Positions 52,823-63,526 of a DNA stretch of 64,000 nucleotides are shown here, piece by piece. The stretch spans positions 1,302,001 to 1,366,000 of the forward strand of contig OY781105.1 in NCBI GenBank assembly GCA_963676635.1, given 5' to 3'. The position numbers were made by a program, and so were the translations under genes. The notes under the pieces were generated by a model. The model saw only the letters and a program-made list of their open reading frames with translations. It had not been told where the DNA came from and searched no databases. How positions within the stretch are numbered: position 1 is the first letter of the stretch; the number at the start of each line of letters is the position of its first letter. Source of the DNA: GCA-002708315 sp963676635. GTDB lineage: Bacteria; Bacteroidota; Bacteroidia; Bacteroidales; F082.

Positions 52823-55800
52823 ATGAATTTTAAAACCAAACAATTAATTTTATTTGTAACTTTTATCATTTCAAATACATTACTTTATAGTCAAAATCTT
52901 TTTCAAAAACTTCAAGGCACCAATGGAGATCAGCTTTATCCAAAAATTTTCCATACTGCCTCTAATGAACATATTCTCTTCACAAGAACCAACTACTCAA
53001 CTTATGGTAATGTTGATTATCTATTATACAAAATCAATTCTGACGGAAATATTCTTTGGAGTAAGAAGCTGGGAGCTAATAATAGAGATCTCTCAAAATT
53101 TATTCTTTCTAATAATGGATCAATATTTACTTTTGGATGGAGAGGTCAATCATCTAGTATTGATGATATGCACTTTATGGAGATTGATGAAAATGGTAAT
53201 GTTTTAAACCAAAAAACATGGGGAGAATCAGATGATGATGAACTACATGCAGTTTGTGCCCTAAATACCGGAGAATTTGCTATTTTTGGAGGGAGTCGGT
53301 CTTATATAATAGAAGGTCAATCAGAATTGTTTTATACAGTAATGGATCAAAACCTTGATATTGGAACCATTTATATTTATTCAACTACTGCCAGCGATAT
53401 TCCGAGATCCGCTACTCAAGGAGATGGGAATTCAGTTTATACTGTTGGTTACACATTAAGTGGAAGCACTACTGTAGCTTTTATTGCAAAAATAAATCTT
53501 GATGGAACACTACAATGGTCAAAAAAAATTGGAAATACTACAAATAGCAAATACTGGGACATTATTGAATCTTCGGATTCCAAATATATCTGTGTTGGTG
53601 AATTAATAAATCCCTCCACTTCTGATAAAGAAATGATTATAGTAAAATATAACGATGATGGAACAATTGCATGGTCAAAATCATTTACTCTTGGCACTGA
53701 AGGAGATTGTCTGGGATATAAAATCAAAGAATCACATAATGGGAATTATATTGTTTCAGGTACTAAGGGTGATTCTGGAAATGAAGATGTTTTCCTTATG
53801 GAATTTGATAATTCGGGGAACTTTCTGTTTGGTAATTTTTATGGTGGAGATAACAGCGAAATTAATCCGGATTTCGATTACTTCCAGTCGGACTACGGAT
53901 ATTTACTTGTAAATGAATCTACAAGCTATGATGGTTCTGGGATTAACATAAACTTGATTAAAACTGATAATAGCGGTAATTCATGCTGCAATGTACCAAT
54001 ACAAAACAGTGGAGAACAAACCATAAACATAATATCAGAGGACCTGAATTTCCAAACTGGTTCTACAACATTTACAAATCAGGGAATAACCTTTAGCGAA
54101 GCTACTTACCCTATCGATGAAACAAATATTTGCTTCTCTCCCGTAACTATTTCTGGAAACGATACTGTCGGCTGCGGGCAATCATCATATGTAAAATATA
54201 CAGTCAATATTAATGAAATAGCTAACTTTGATTGGTATGTAACACCACCTGCTACAATTGTAAATAATGTTAATGATACAACTATTTATGTTAATTTTAA
54301 CGGACAATCAGCAACAATATATCTAACATCGGGTAATTGTAATGACACTCTTGATTCATTAAATGTTACTGTTTATGGAGATATCAGTGTCAACCTCGGC
54401 CCCGACTCCCTCTACTGTAATATTCCCTCCGTTACTCTTCATGCCGGCAACTCTTTTGATTCATACCTTTGGCAGAATGGCAGTACTGATTCAACTATTA
54501 CGGTTTACGAGAATGGCACTTACTGGGTATATGTTACTGATGCTGCTGGCTGCTCTGGAGGCGATACTGTTAATATCTCCTTTTTCAGGAATACCGTTTA
54601 TCTGGGTAATGACACAACTCTCTGTTCCGGTGACCCCTTAACACTTGATGCAGGTACCGGATTTAATTTCTATGCGTGGAACACCGGGCAAACATCACAG
54701 TCTATCACTGTTTCATCTTCCGGAACTTACGATGTGCTGGCATCATACGAACATTGTAACTCCTATGATGATATTGTCGTCGATTTTATTCCGGCAGCCT
54801 TCGCATATGCAGGTTCAAATGAAGCAATTTGCGAAGATGAAAGTTTTGATTTTAACGATTGTTCACAACAACCAAATGCAAGTAACAACAATGGTGTTCA
54901 CTGGATTGGTGGTAGCGGGTATTTTAGCGACCCCAACATTTTAAAACCCATTTATTATCCGGCAGAAGATGAAACAGGTAATATAACCCTTTCTTTAATA
55001 GCTTACAGCACAGGTGGCTGTCCCAATGACACAGCATCAATGACTCTTACTATCAACGAACGACCTGTCGCTGATTTTAACACACCTGGTTCAACTCTTT
55101 GCCAGGAAAATACAATAGTATTCAATGATAACAGTACTACTACAATCAACTCCTGGCTTTGGGACTTCGGTGATGGGAATACCTCCTCAACCGGACCGTC
55201 AACTAGTAATATTTACCTGAATGCCGGGACTTATCCCGTTAATCTTACAGTTGTCAATTCCAATGGATGTAGTGATGATACTACTATCAACATTACTATT
55301 AATGAACTTCCTTTGGTAGACTTTACTTATTCTCCTGATAACTCCATCTGTGTAAGCGAGATAATTAGCTTCAGCAATCTTACTACTGGAACAATCTCTG
55401 GTTATAACTGGAATTTTGGTGATGGTGCAACATCAACAACCCAAAATCCAACACATAGCTATTCTTCATCAGGATATTTTAATACAAAATTAACAGCAAC
55501 AAACACCTCCGGATGCATCGACTCTCTGTCGCAAGTAATTGAGATAAATCCCTTACCGGAACCTGTTATTAATATTACACCCGGCAATATAATTTGCGCT
55601 GAAACAACGGTTACCTTTTCGGGAAGTGATATAGCAGGAACGACAATCACATCGTGGGACTGGGAATTTGGCGACGGACAGACAGGTACAGGGCAAAGTC
55701 TTGATCATTATTATGATACCCCGGGCGATTACATCGTGACTATGTCTGCCTTAAACAATAACAACTGTGAATCATCAACCCAGGTAACCATCCATGTAAA

Positions 55801-58800
55801 TTCTCTTCCCCAAAGTACATTCACAATCTCGCCCAACGATACATCCTGCATGGGAGAATCTGTTGCTTTCAATGCAATAGATATTACAGGAGATATTGAT
55901 AACTGGCAATGGCAGTTTGGTGACGGACAGACAGGGTCAGGGCAAAATACATCTCATACTTATTCACAACAGGGCGATATGTCTGTACTATCCATTTACA
56001 CTAACAACAACGGATGTGTTGACACAACCATTAACACCCGCTATGTAATGGATGTAAATATTGGCTTTGACATAACACAATCTCCAACATGCCAGAATTA
56101 CAATGTTGATTTTACCGGGACAGGTGACAGGATTACATTCACTCCGTGGGACTGGCAGTTTGGCGATGGTGCAACAGCTACAGGTATTGACGTGAGTCAT
56201 ACATATACTACCGCAGACACCATAAATGTAATCCTCAACGTATGTTCAGAGCAATCTGTTCAACAACTGATTATTAATGCTACTTGTAATGTTTATGCAG
56301 GTCAGGATACAGCTACTTGTCAGGATGTTTATTACGATTTCTCGGAAAGTTATGATACACCCACAGCTTCAAACTATACATCTGTTTATTGGTTTACTGA
56401 TGGGGTCGGTTACTTTGATAATCCTGCTCAGGTTGCTCCAACATACTTCCCTGATCCATCAGAAGGGGTAACTCAAAACGATACACTAACAATGATGATG
56501 GTTGGTTATGGACTTCTGCCTTGTGAAAATGATACATCATACACGCATTTAGTTGTTATTCCCGGTGCTTATGCACAGGCGGGGTCTGACGAATATATCT
56601 GCGAAGGTGAATATTTTGATTTCAACACTTCGCAGGATTCAGCCTTTGCAACACATTACGCATATATTAATTGGTCAACAAGCGGTACTGGTTATTTCAA
56701 TGACCCCACGATAATGCGGCCAATCTATTTTCCCGGTCCGGGAGAGTTAGGAGACGTAACCTTAACAATGGTTGCAGCAAATATCATTAACTGCGACTCC
56801 ATTGATGATATGATTCTTACAATCCACCCAACCTATGAAATGCCTGTTGACATTACCGTTTGCCATTATGATTCTGCATATTTAGAAGGAGCATGGAGAT
56901 ATAACTCAGGTGTATTTTATGATACACTACACACAGCATATTATGGATGTGATAGTGTTATAGTCACTAATTTTACTGTACGCCCGAAAATAGATATGGC
57001 ATATAGTATTTCAACAGGTGATTCAATATGCTTTGGAGAAACATGTATATTTGATACAATCGGCTCAGCTGACTTATCAGGTTGGCAGTGGGATTTTGGC
57101 GACGGTAATACATCATCACAAATATTGCCTCAACATACTTATTCTTCACCGGGCATATATGAAATCATATTTTCATACACTGATATCAATGGTTGCTATG
57201 ACTCAACTGTGCACAACGTCAGGGTTTTCGCTTTACCAGATGTCTCATATATAACATCATTTACTAATGCATGTGTTGGAAGCGCAATTTCATTTACAGG
57301 AGCCTCCAACTCCAATATCCTCTCATGGGAATGGGACTTCGGCGATGGTGACACAGGTTCCGGACAAACTGTTGCTCATACATACACAACATGGGGTAAT
57401 ATGTACGCCACTCTTACTGTTACCGATGATCATGGCTGTACAAATACGTACACAGAGCTGATAGTAATAGCAGAGCCGCCTGTGGCTGACTTTACTTACA
57501 CCCCTGCCATATGCGACAGCATCCAGTTTACTGATTTGAGTACTTGCTCACCGGGATATAATCTTGTTGAATGGTACTGGGACTTTGGCGATGGTACTAC
57601 CGACACACTGCAAAACCCATCACACAGGTATCCTTCCAATACTATTCCTGGTGGTGAGGTATTTATGGTTAACCTGGTGGTAGCAGCAGATAGTCTTGGA
57701 TTTATCTGTACAGACTCTATCACACTGCCGGTAACAGTGCCTTCATTGCCTGATATATTCCCGTATATTGATCCCAGTCCTACTTGCTTCGGTGATACTA
57801 CTTATTTCTCCGGGCATTCAGGATTCCCAATCGAAACATGGCACTGGGACTTCGGCGATGGTAACTTTAGTAACGACTCTATTACTTCGCATTTATATGC
57901 AACCGCAGATACTTTTAATGTTACTCTTAACATTATAGATACAAACCAGTGTACTAACAGCGCTACAGAAGTGCTTATTGTCAAACCTGCTCCTGCAGTC
58001 AGCTTTACCATGAGCGATAGCGTAATATGTAAAGGAGGTCCTGTGTACTTCAATGCCACTGGCTCTGCCAATGTGGATGAGTGGTACTGGGAGTTTGGCG
58101 ATGGTGGTATATCGTATTTACAAAACCCTGTTCACTACTATCCTTCTGGCAACACATACACTGTAACCTTAACAGTAACTGATTCCACAGGCTGTTCTTC
58201 AACAGCGTCTGATGTTATTATGGTACTACCCGGACCAACAGCAGACTTCAGCTATGCAAACCAAAGCTGTACTGCCGTGGCATTCTTCGATGACAGTGAT
58301 ATACCAACAGGATACTTTGCCACTGAGTTCTTCTGGGACTTCGGCGATGGATTCACATCAGACTTACAAAACCCTGTTCACAGCTATACAACTGGCATTA
58401 GCACTTACGATGTGATGTTTGTGGTGACAGCCGACAGCTCAGGGTACAGTTGCTCTGATACAACATACCAGACAATATACACACCAGGATTACCATCAGT
58501 GTTCTTCACATGGGATCCTGAGCCTACTATGCTTGGCAATACAACCAACTTCTATGGCAATTCTGGTAATACTATTACCGACTGGAACTGGGATTTCCAT
58601 GATGGTACTACATCAACAGATCAAAATCCTGCTCACGTATTCCCAACAGTAGGAACATTCAATGTAGAGCTGACTGTTACAGATATTGAAGGCTGTGAGA
58701 ATACAGTTACTCACCTTGTAACGGTAGTGAACATCCCTGATCTCGATTACGAATGGAGCTATGCTTGTTTGGGTGAACAAATACAGTTTACTATCCTTGA

Positions 58801-61800
58801 TCCGCCAACAGATATTGGAGCAGTAACCTCCTGGGACTGGGATTTCGGTGATGGTAGCACAAGTTCTGATATGGAACCTATCCACACCTATGCTGCTTCT
58901 GGCACTTATAATGTAAGCTGTAGCATTGTGGATACAATGGGGGCAACAAATACAGTGATAAAACAACTTACTGTTAACCCACTGCCTAACTCCTTATTTA
59001 ATATAGGCACGCAGGTGTGCGCAAACAACCCTGTTGAATTCTTCGATCATAGTACAACACAAACTGGATATATAACAGAATGGTTCTGGGAGTTTGGCGA
59101 TGGATCTGATACTACTGTCTATTTCGGTGGTGATCCAAATGTAACACATATATATTCAGGCACCAGCACCTATACGGTAACGCTTACTGTAACTAATTCC
59201 GATAGCTGCTCCAACAGTTCAACACACACGGTAACCACAGAGCCGGGACCAATAGCTCTCTTTGATTATAACTCAGGCTGTGCCAGTGGTCCGGTTAGCT
59301 TTACCGACGAGAGTACTGTTAACGGCGGTGGTGAGATAGTAACATGGCTGTGGGACTTTGGTGATCCCGGATCAGGAGCTTCTAATACTTCAACATTGCA
59401 GAACCCTGTACACCTGTTCTCAGCACCGGGCGACTATACAGTACTGCTTATGGTAGCAAATATCAACGGCTGCGAGGATACTGTATCACATACCGTAACG
59501 GTATCTGAAGAGCCGGAAGTAGACTTCACATGGGAAGCCAACTGCTTAACAGAAGAGACACAGTTTACCGTTGATGAGTCTGTTACTAATGTTGGCGAAG
59601 TAGCTACATGGTCATGGAGCTTTGGCGACGGAGGTACATCCAACCTGCAAAACCCAACACATACTTACGAGGTAGCAGGTACATTCGATGTGATACTTAG
59701 CATTGAAACAACCGACGGATGTTTTGCATCAGTTACACACAGCGTGAATATTAATCCATTGCCTACGGCTAACTTTGCGCATACAGGACCATCATGTCTT
59801 AATGATACAGTTTATTTCTCTAATCTAAGCAGTTCACCAAATGGTCTTATCGAGACATGGGTATGGGACTTCGGCGATGGTAATGAAATAACCATCAACG
59901 CTCCCGACAATCCTAATGTTGAACATATGTATGCCAATGAAGGCACCTTTGATGTAGTGCTTACAGTAACAGACGCAGAAGGTTGTGAGAATGATGTCAC
60001 AAAACAGGTAGTGATAGTATCATCACCTATAGCTGATTTCAACTGGAATGCCGGATGCTTAAACGAGCCCGTACAGTTTACAGATATCAGTTCAACCAAT
60101 GGTGGTCCGGATATAGGCCAGTGGGAATGGTATTTTGGTGATCCTGCTTCAGGTACCAACAATACATCCAACCTGCCAAATCCAACACATGTGTTCAGCA
60201 CCGACAGCACATTTACTGTCACACTGATAATACATAATACTATGGGCTGTACAGATACAGTAGAGCATGAGATAGTAATCACAGCACTACCGGATGTGGA
60301 CTTCACCATTGAAAGTGACACCATTTGTTTGGGTAGTCTTGCACAGTTCACAGGGATCTCCAACTCAGAGATAGCCACATGGTATTGGCAGTTTGGCGAT
60401 GGAGGCACATCCATCGAACAAAACCCAGGCTATGGATATCAGCAGGCAGGGACATACACCGTTACGCTTACAGTAACAGATGTAAGTGGCTGTGAGAACT
60501 CAACCTCTCAGGAGGTACATGTTAACTACGCACCAGAAGCGCTATTCAGCTATGATAATGCATGTTTGGGAGACAGCACATCATTCACTGATTTTAGCTA
60601 TACCAATAATGGATATATCAACAACTGGAGCTGGGACTTCGGCGATGGTAACACATCCGATGAAACCGATCCTGTACATACTTATACAACAAATGATACT
60701 TATTACGTAACACTTATTGTCTGGGATAACTCAGGCTGTAGTGACTCAATAACATTGCCGGTACAGGTATTCGACGTACCAGTACCAGCATTTAACTTCG
60801 CACAGGCATGTGACCCACCGGGACAAGTGAACTTCTTTAACGAAAGTGTAATGGGAAGTGATAATAGTCCGATTACCGGCTACGAATGGCATCTGGATGA
60901 TGGTTACTACTCTGACGAAGTTGATCCAAGTTATATCTACGAGATAACAGACACCTGCTATCAGGTAACACTTACAGCCTTTAATAACAACGGCTGTAGT
61001 GCCACCGATACAATGGAAGTATGTGTATTCGGAGCAATAGAGACATCCTTTGAAGCAACAGATGTATGCTTGGGACAGCCAACAGAGTTCCAGGCATTCT
61101 ATGGTCCGGAAAATGATTCAGTAGCAAGCTACCTGTGGAACTTCCATGATGGCAGCCAGACTGAGCTCACATACCATGATACTATTAGTCATACATTCCC
61201 AGCACCGGGTATCTATCTCGTTGAATTGATAGCAACAGATACCAACGACTGCCAGGCTATATATACATCAGAGATAACAATCGATTCACTGCCTGTGGCA
61301 AGCTTTACCAATACCATCGGTGGCTGTGAGATACCTACTTACTTTGAAGGAGTGACATACAGTGGTGGTGAGTTTATTGAAAGCTGGTACTGGGACTTTG
61401 GTGATACTACTTCCACAAACAATACGGATAGTATTTGGAACCCTACACACCTGTATGGTCCTAATGACTCAACCTACCTTGTGCAGCTTATTGTAACCAA
61501 CTACAATGGGTGTATTGACACAGTTGTTCAGGAAGTATATGTAGCACCATGTATAACAGCAGGGTTCAAAGTACCTGATGAACCGGTATGTGCAAGAAAT
61601 GAATTGTTCTTTGTTGACACATCATTCCTTGTTAGCAATAACGGTATGATAGGTACATGGCTGTGGGACTTCGGTGATGGCACTACAGAAACATATGATG
61701 TGTTCACCGATACTGTATGGCATACCTATGCTGACGCAGGCACATATGAACTAAGTCTGACCATTACAGCTGGTATTGACACCAACAGCTACACCACAAC

Positions 61801-62914
61801 AACCATGGTAGAGTTCGAGGTACATCCTACCCCGCTACCAATGATTGGTCTTGAAAACAACTGTCAAAGAGATACAACATACGTTAGTGATAACAGCACT
61901 ATCTTTGGTGAACCTACCACATACCGACTGTGGAACTTTGGTGATCCAACAACAGAGGCAGACACATCCAATGTTCAGGATCCAAAGTATGTATATCCGA
62001 CATTTGAGAGTTACCCTGTTAGTCTGTTTGTGCAAAACAAGTTTATATGCGCCGATTCAACAAAAGACACCATAACCATCTACAAGCTGCCAGAGGCACA
62101 GTTCACATACCAGAACACATGTATGAGCTACTATACACAGTTTGAAGAAACATCCATAGCCGACAGTGCTGTAATAGCAAGCTGGTTCTGGAACTTTGGC
62201 GACACACTCAAAGCACCAGCTGACACAGCCATTATCCAGGCACCACAATATATTTACGACAGTGCAGGGATGTACACAGTAGAGATGATTATCACCGATG
62301 AACATCTGTGTATGGATACAGCTACCACAACTGTTGAGATAATGCCTAAACCAATCTCTGAATTTGTGATGATCGACACTAATCGCCAGGGACAGGTTTA
62401 CTTTGATAACTTAAGTACTAATAATCCGGTTGACTACGAATGGGACTTCGATTACAACCAGGGTATATGGACATCCAACGATATCAACCCTATCTTCCAA
62501 TACGAAGAAGATGGTAATTATACAGTAATGCTTGTAAGCTGGAACCAGCAAGGTTGTCCGGATACTACATACCAGGTTTATGATCTGTTGTTCACCAACC
62601 TGTTTGTGCCAAATACCTTTGTACCTTCATCACCGATTACCGACTTGCAGACATTCAAGCCAGTGGGTATTAATCTCAGTAGCTACAAGCTGGAAGTTTA
62701 CAGCGCATGGGGCAACCTTGTATTCGAGACAACAGAGCTTATCGACGGAGTACCTTCCGAAGGATGGGATGGCACCTACGAAGGAGAGCCACTGCCAACG
62801 GGTAGCTATGTCTGGAGAATTGAGGCAGTATTTGAAGATGGTAGTCACTGGAGAGGTACCGACAATGGTGATGGTAATACCGGGACTAGCGGGACTATTA
62901 TGTTGGTTAGGTAG
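52823..62914 (+). CDS. Giant PKD-repeat surface protein with CHU_C type IX secretion domain
   Basis: A 3,363-residue secreted protein. A signal peptide (about 1-24, ending LLYSQ) is followed by WSKKxG-type beta-propeller-like repeats up to about residue 430. Next come Ig-like units with LGPDSLYC and LGNDTTLC starts. Three modules of the form SGxGYFxDP occur near residues 690-1330. About 27 PKD domains (WxWDFGDG motif) fill roughly residues 746-3250. The last 110 residues (NLFVPNTFVPSS, then GWDGTYEGEPLPTGSYVWRIEA) are the gliding-motility-associated CHU_C domain, a type B signal for type IX secretion. It is likely a surface adhesin or fibre. The start is ATG 52823; the preceding TTG is in frame but not needed. 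Confidence 0.95.
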   Translation: MNFKTKQLILFVTFIISNTLLYSQNLFQKLQGTNGDQLYPKIFHTASNEHILFTRTNYSTYGNVDYLLYKINSDGNILWSKKLGANNRDLSKFILSNNGSIFTFGWRGQSSSIDDMHFMEIDENGNVLNQKTWGESDDDELHAVCALNTGEFAIFGGSRSYIIEGQSELFYTVMDQNLDIGTIYIYSTTASDIPRSATQGDGNSVYTVGYTLSGSTTVAFIAKINLDGTLQWSKKIGNTTNSKYWDIIESSDSKYICVGELINPSTSDKEMIIVKYNDDGTIAWSKSFTLGTEGDCLGYKIKESHNGNYIVSGTKGDSGNEDVFLMEFDNSGNFLFGNFYGGDNSEINPDFDYFQSDYGYLLVNESTSYDGSGININLIKTDNSGNSCCNVPIQNSGEQTINIISEDLNFQTGSTTFTNQGITFSEATYPIDETNICFSPVTISGNDTVGCGQSSYVKYTVNINEIANFDWYVTPPATIVNNVNDTTIYVNFNGQSATIYLTSGNCNDTLDSLNVTVYGDISVNLGPDSLYCNIPSVTLHAGNSFDSYLWQNGSTDSTITVYENGTYWVYVTDAAGCSGGDTVNISFFRNTVYLGNDTTLCSGDPLTLDAGTGFNFYAWNTGQTSQSITVSSSGTYDVLASYEHCNSYDDIVVDFIPAAFAYAGSNEAICEDESFDFNDCSQQPNASNNNGVHWIGGSGYFSDPNILKPIYYPAEDETGNITLSLIAYSTGGCPNDTASMTLTINERPVADFNTPGSTLCQENTIVFNDNSTTTINSWLWDFGDGNTSSTGPSTSNIYLNAGTYPVNLTVVNSNGCSDDTTINITINELPLVDFTYSPDNSICVSEIISFSNLTTGTISGYNWNFGDGATSTTQNPTHSYSSSGYFNTKLTATNTSGCIDSLSQVIEINPLPEPVINITPGNIICAETTVTFSGSDIAGTTITSWDWEFGDGQTGTGQSLDHYYDTPGDYIVTMSALNNNNCESSTQVTIHVNSLPQSTFTISPNDTSCMGESVAFNAIDITGDIDNWQWQFGDGQTGSGQNTSHTYSQQGDMSVLSIYTNNNGCVDTTINTRYVMDVNIGFDITQSPTCQNYNVDFTGTGDRITFTPWDWQFGDGATATGIDVSHTYTTADTINVILNVCSEQSVQQLIINATCNVYAGQDTATCQDVYYDFSESYDTPTASNYTSVYWFTDGVGYFDNPAQVAPTYFPDPSEGVTQNDTLTMMMVGYGLLPCENDTSYTHLVVIPGAYAQAGSDEYICEGEYFDFNTSQDSAFATHYAYINWSTSGTGYFNDPTIMRPIYFPGPGELGDVTLTMVAANIINCDSIDDMILTIHPTYEMPVDITVCHYDSAYLEGAWRYNSGVFYDTLHTAYYGCDSVIVTNFTVRPKIDMAYSISTGDSICFGETCIFDTIGSADLSGWQWDFGDGNTSSQILPQHTYSSPGIYEIIFSYTDINGCYDSTVHNVRVFALPDVSYITSFTNACVGSAISFTGASNSNILSWEWDFGDGDTGSGQTVAHTYTTWGNMYATLTVTDDHGCTNTYTELIVIAEPPVADFTYTPAICDSIQFTDLSTCSPGYNLVEWYWDFGDGTTDTLQNPSHRYPSNTIPGGEVFMVNLVVAADSLGFICTDSITLPVTVPSLPDIFPYIDPSPTCFGDTTYFSGHSGFPIETWHWDFGDGNFSNDSITSHLYATADTFNVTLNIIDTNQCTNSATEVLIVKPAPAVSFTMSDSVICKGGPVYFNATGSANVDEWYWEFGDGGISYLQNPVHYYPSGNTYTVTLTVTDSTGCSSTASDVIMVLPGPTADFSYANQSCTAVAFFDDSDIPTGYFATEFFWDFGDGFTSDLQNPVHSYTTGISTYDVMFVVTADSSGYSCSDTTYQTIYTPGLPSVFFTWDPEPTMLGNTTNFYGNSGNTITDWNWDFHDGTTSTDQNPAHVFPTVGTFNVELTVTDIEGCENTVTHLVTVVNIPDLDYEWSYACLGEQIQFTILDPPTDIGAVTSWDWDFGDGSTSSDMEPIHTYAASGTYNVSCSIVDTMGATNTVIKQLTVNPLPNSLFNIGTQVCANNPVEFFDHSTTQTGYITEWFWEFGDGSDTTVYFGGDPNVTHIYSGTSTYTVTLTVTNSDSCSNSSTHTVTTEPGPIALFDYNSGCASGPVSFTDESTVNGGGEIVTWLWDFGDPGSGASNTSTLQNPVHLFSAPGDYTVLLMVANINGCEDTVSHTVTVSEEPEVDFTWEANCLTEETQFTVDESVTNVGEVATWSWSFGDGGTSNLQNPTHTYEVAGTFDVILSIETTDGCFASVTHSVNINPLPTANFAHTGPSCLNDTVYFSNLSSSPNGLIETWVWDFGDGNEITINAPDNPNVEHMYANEGTFDVVLTVTDAEGCENDVTKQVVIVSSPIADFNWNAGCLNEPVQFTDISSTNGGPDIGQWEWYFGDPASGTNNTSNLPNPTHVFSTDSTFTVTLIIHNTMGCTDTVEHEIVITALPDVDFTIESDTICLGSLAQFTGISNSEIATWYWQFGDGGTSIEQNPGYGYQQAGTYTVTLTVTDVSGCENSTSQEVHVNYAPEALFSYDNACLGDSTSFTDFSYTNNGYINNWSWDFGDGNTSDETDPVHTYTTNDTYYVTLIVWDNSGCSDSITLPVQVFDVPVPAFNFAQACDPPGQVNFFNESVMGSDNSPITGYEWHLDDGYYSDEVDPSYIYEITDTCYQVTLTAFNNNGCSATDTMEVCVFGAIETSFEATDVCLGQPTEFQAFYGPENDSVASYLWNFHDGSQTELTYHDTISHTFPAPGIYLVELIATDTNDCQAIYTSEITIDSLPVASFTNTIGGCEIPTYFEGVTYSGGEFIESWYWDFGDTTSTNNTDSIWNPTHLYGPNDSTYLVQLIVTNYNGCIDTVVQEVYVAPCITAGFKVPDEPVCARNELFFVDTSFLVSNNGMIGTWLWDFGDGTTETYDVFTDTVWHTYADAGTYELSLTITAGIDTNSYTTTTMVEFEVHPTPLPMIGLENNCQRDTTYVSDNSTIFGEPTTYRLWNFGDPTTEADTSNVQDPKYVYPTFESYPVSLFVQNKFICADSTKDTITIYKLPEAQFTYQNTCMSYYTQFEETSIADSAVIASWFWNFGDTLKAPADTAIIQAPQYIYDSAGMYTVEMIITDEHLCMDTATTTVEIMPKPISEFVMIDTNRQGQVYFDNLSTNNPVDYEWDFDYNQGIWTSNDINPIFQYEEDGNYTVMLVSWNQQGCPDTTYQVYDLLFTNLFVPNTFVPSSPITDLQTFKPVGINLSSYKLEVYSAWGNLVFETTELIDGVPSEGWDGTYEGEPLPTGSYVWRIEAVFEDGSHWRGTDNGDGNTGTSGTIMLVR

Positions 62915-63152
62915 AGGAAAGTTGAAAAGTTGAAGGTTTGAGATGAATTTAATCAAAAAAATCAAGACTTCACAAATAACACATTTCACGGGCCCCACGA
63001 CTCGTGATATAATAAGAATAGCATGCTGTAAGTGCTTAAAAAAGTGTTGATATCATTTCCCACCAACACAACATTAAAATCTTTGTATCAATTCGTTTAA
63101 GTCATTTTGTACTGCATTTTTTATTTTACAGCACTAAGTAGCATAATTAACA
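62915..63152. other. Intergenic region before repeat island 2
   Basis: A 238-base gap after the PKD gene. It holds a weak TCACG/CGTGA inverted repeat near 62986-63009, not followed by T. I see no clear terminator for the preceding 10-kb gene. Confidence 0.4.
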
Positions 63153-63229
63153 CATCACCCTTTTCATGCTGTACCATCACCCATTCCCTGCTGTGTCGTC
63201 ACCCATTCCCTGCTGTGCCGTCAACATTC
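63153..63229. repeat. Repeat family C, three and a half 22-nt units
   Basis: Units start at 63153, 63175, 63197 and (partial) 63219. The shared parts are CATCACCCATTC then CCTGCTGTGT. The dyad is weak or absent in this family. Confidence 0.85.
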
Positions 63230-63295
63230 TGATGCGCATCAGGATCGTTTCTCATGCGCATCAGGATTGTTTTTGATGCGCATCAGGATTGTAAT
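63230..63295. repeat. Repeat family D, three 22-nt units
   Basis: Units start at 63230, 63252 and 63274. The core is TGATGCGCATCA (units 1 and 3, perfect palindrome) or TCATGCGCATCA (unit 2). Linkers are GGATCGTTTC, GGATTGTTTT and GGATTGTAAT. Confidence 0.9.
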
Positions 63296-63383
63296 TAATC
63301 AAGTGTAAAGAGGTGTTTTCTCAAGTGAAAAGAAGTGTTTTCTCAAGTGAAAAGAAGTGTTTTCTCAAGTGTAACCAACCAAT
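63296..63383. repeat. Repeat family E, about four 22-nt units
   Basis: Units start at 63296, 63318, 63340 and 63362. Two are identical over all 22 bases. The core is TTCTCAAGTGAA, with TTC/GAA arms forming an imperfect dyad, and the linker is AAGAAGTGTT. Confidence 0.9.
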
Positions 63384-63526
63384 CACCAAAACGTCAATTT
63401 CGCATACTGTTTACTATATAATTAAGACATTAATACTTCAGGAAGAAGGATAAGTAGTTTTGGGTGCTAATTCAAAAAACAAAACTTATACTGCTAGTGC
63501 ATGATAAGCAGAGTAAAACAAACCAC

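Larger units (their letters stand above)
63153..63394. repeat. 22-nt-register repeat island, locus 2
   Basis: Eleven contiguous 22-nt steps from 63153 align without an insertion or deletion. They run through three repeat families in order: C (63153-63229), D (63230-63295) and E (63296-63383). The island lies between the end of the PKD gene and the convergent ispF. The families are described separately. It shares its period and, in family D, its core design with the island at 25167-25452. Confidence 0.85.

Noticed and set aside
59812..60414. 200-codon minus-strand frame inside the PKD gene
   Set aside because: Antisense of the PKD repeats; no independent start signal or recognisable domain.
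63153..63394. Coding repeat protein at island 2
   Set aside because: The period of 22 is not a multiple of three and no frame stays open across the units.
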